NCBI RefSeq assembly: GCF_009857605.1
Contig: NZ_WWCT01000003.1
Coordinates: forward strand, 248,001 to 312,000
Origin: Duganella levis
Lineage (GTDB): Bacteria; Pseudomonadota; Gammaproteobacteria; Burkholderiales; Burkholderiaceae_D
Length of the DNA: 64,000 bases
Reading direction: 5' to 3'
Translations under genes and position numbers: made by a program
Part shown: piece after piece, positions 63,254-64,000 of the stretch
How positions within the stretch are numbered: position 1 is the stretch's first letter
Layout of the letters: each line of letters begins with the position of its first letter
Notes under the pieces: generated by a model
Database searches by the model: none
What the model saw: the letters and a program-made list of their open reading frames with translations, nothing else
What the model was told of the DNA's origin: nothing

Positions 63254-64000
63254 CTAGCGTTTTCTCAGGCGCCTCCAACCGAGCACCACGCCGGCCAGCG
63301 TGGCCGTCCCACCCAGCAGACAGAGTACGATGACCAGCACGTCCCACAACGGCCGCGCGCGGATGACGGCGGCAAAGTCCAGTTGGTGCAGGCCGTTGAA
63401 CAGCCAGCGGTTCCATTGGCTGTTGCGGTCGGCGTAGCCAACCAGTTGGCCTTGGGCGGGGTCGATGTAGAACGTGGTGTCGTCGGCCAGCGCGAATTGC
63501 GCGCGCAGTACGGGCAGCACGGCGGTGTTGTGATGGCTGTAGTGGTAGCTGTCTTCGCTGGTCAGCGTTTGCACCGCTTTCAGTTGCGCGTCGGGACGCA
63601 TGGCCTGGATGGCGTGCAGCAGGCCTGCTTCTGGCAGCGGGCCGGCTGGTGCGCCGGTGTGTGCATCCAGCACTTGGCGGTGCGTGCGATCCATCGCGCT
63701 CAGATATAGCTGACCGTCGATGCGCCGCCATTCCAGTTCCAGTAAGCCGGGATGCTTCTGCACGATGTCTGCTACTGCAATCAACAAATCGTCGCGGTTC
63801 AGGGGGCCGCCGGCGAATGCCAGCCGGTCTTGCGCCGTGATGCCCGGCGATGACAGCCAGTCGAACGGCGTCACCGACAGCCAGCCGCTGAACAGCCATG
63901 TCATCATCAACGTGCCCACGCTTAGTCCCAGCCAGTGGTGCCACGCTTGCCAGCCGCGATATGGCGAGCGTCGGCCGCCGGCGTAACGGCGGCGTAGGCG
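63254..64000 (-). CDS. PepSY-associated membrane protein (5' end outside window)
   Basis: At least 248 residues, running off the right edge. Visible are QAWHHWLGLSVGTLMMTWLF (a membrane helix with His), a PepSY domain (about residues 70-180, e.g. DDTTFYIDPAQGQLVGYADR), then WLFNGLHQLDFAAVIRARPL and the last helix VLVIVLCLLGGTATLAGVVL. Family members take part in iron/siderophore reduction or metal transport. It lies upstream of the palindrome and may share its control. Confidence 0.82.
   Translation of the reverse strand, partial: RLRRRYAGGRRSPYRGWQAWHHWLGLSVGTLMMTWLFSGWLSVTPFDWLSSPGITAQDRLAFAGGPLNRDDLLIAVADIVQKHPGLLELEWRRIDGQLYLSAMDRTHRQVLDAHTGAPAGPLPEAGLLHAIQAMRPDAQLKAVQTLTSEDSYHYSHHNTAVLPVLRAQFALADDTTFYIDPAQGQLVGYADRNSQWNRWLFNGLHQLDFAAVIRARPLWDVLVIVLCLLGGTATLAGVVLGWRRLRKR

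Overview
This 64 kb window is a GC-rich chromosomal segment of a Gram-negative bacterium, most probably a betaproteobacterium of the Oxalobacteraceae (Massilia/Duganella/Janthinobacterium type). That assignment is inferred from gene content and order: rplU-rpmA-obg-proB, rnfB-nth, a Burkholderiales-type porin, intracellular PHA depolymerase with a PHA-system protein, a FdxA/ferredoxin-NADP reductase pair and an AraC-type regulator fused to membrane helices. No rRNA, CRISPR array, insertion sequence, integrase or prophage is visible. One tRNA gene, tRNA-Pro(CGG), lies at 39248-39324.

Layout. 1-3755 (-): a tightly overlapping five-gene operon (beta-propeller protein, polysaccharide deacetylase, sterol-desaturase-type hydroxylase, EI24 membrane protein, CinA-like protein). 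3889-9428: housekeeping and storage genes (FKBP isomerase, orphan anti-sigma-like protein, HU protein, acyl-CoA-binding protein, PHA-system protein, 7Fe ferredoxin and its reductase, PHA depolymerase). 9509-18732: MarR regulator with ClC channel, rnfB-nth, proB, obg, L27, L21, polyprenyl synthase, LLM oxidoreductase, ArsC. 18774-27410: TonB receptor, LysR regulator and a tartrate catabolic operon whose enzymes match the route tartrate to oxaloglycolate/glycerate, to 2-phosphoglycerate, to PEP, to pyruvate, with a DctA-type symporter in the transporter position. 27414-32233: a three-subunit membrane dehydrogenase (cytochrome c, GMC flavoprotein, small Tat subunit) facing a FadR/GntR regulator. 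32241-35030: His-tailed EamA permease coupled to a Fic protein, a winged-helix protein and a membrane protein. 35098-38995: a protein with three CheW domains and a soluble chemoreceptor with five tandem PAS repeats.

39248-42684: tRNA, methyltransferase, membrane-anchored AraC regulator, S41 peptidase. 42802-53647: an aldehyde/redox module bounded by two paralogous LysR regulators: PaoABC-type molybdenum aldehyde oxidoreductase, zinc alcohol dehydrogenase, two related cupins, an SDR, an MFS exporter and a double carboxymuconolactone-decarboxylase-domain protein. 53663-54988: a degenerate hipBA toxin-antitoxin locus. 55253-56781: CzcE-like metal protein and porin. 56803-59872: GlxA-type regulator facing an SDR and MFS exporter. 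59904-64000: a probable metal-responsive (Zur/Fur type) operon of a small His/Cys protein, a MacB/FtsX-type ABC transporter, a frameshifted DUF3299 gene and a Sel1-like protein, behind a perfect 23-bp palindrome, plus the end of a PepSY membrane protein.

The most unusual items are the deletion in hipA that leaves only its first ~23 codons and the kinase core, mutually exclusive hairpins in the czcE leader, a hairpin that buries the arsC ribosome binding site, the frameshifted DUF3299 gene inside the metal-responsive operon, and the five-PAS receptor with triple-CheW partner. All assignments are from reading the sequence; no database search was run.
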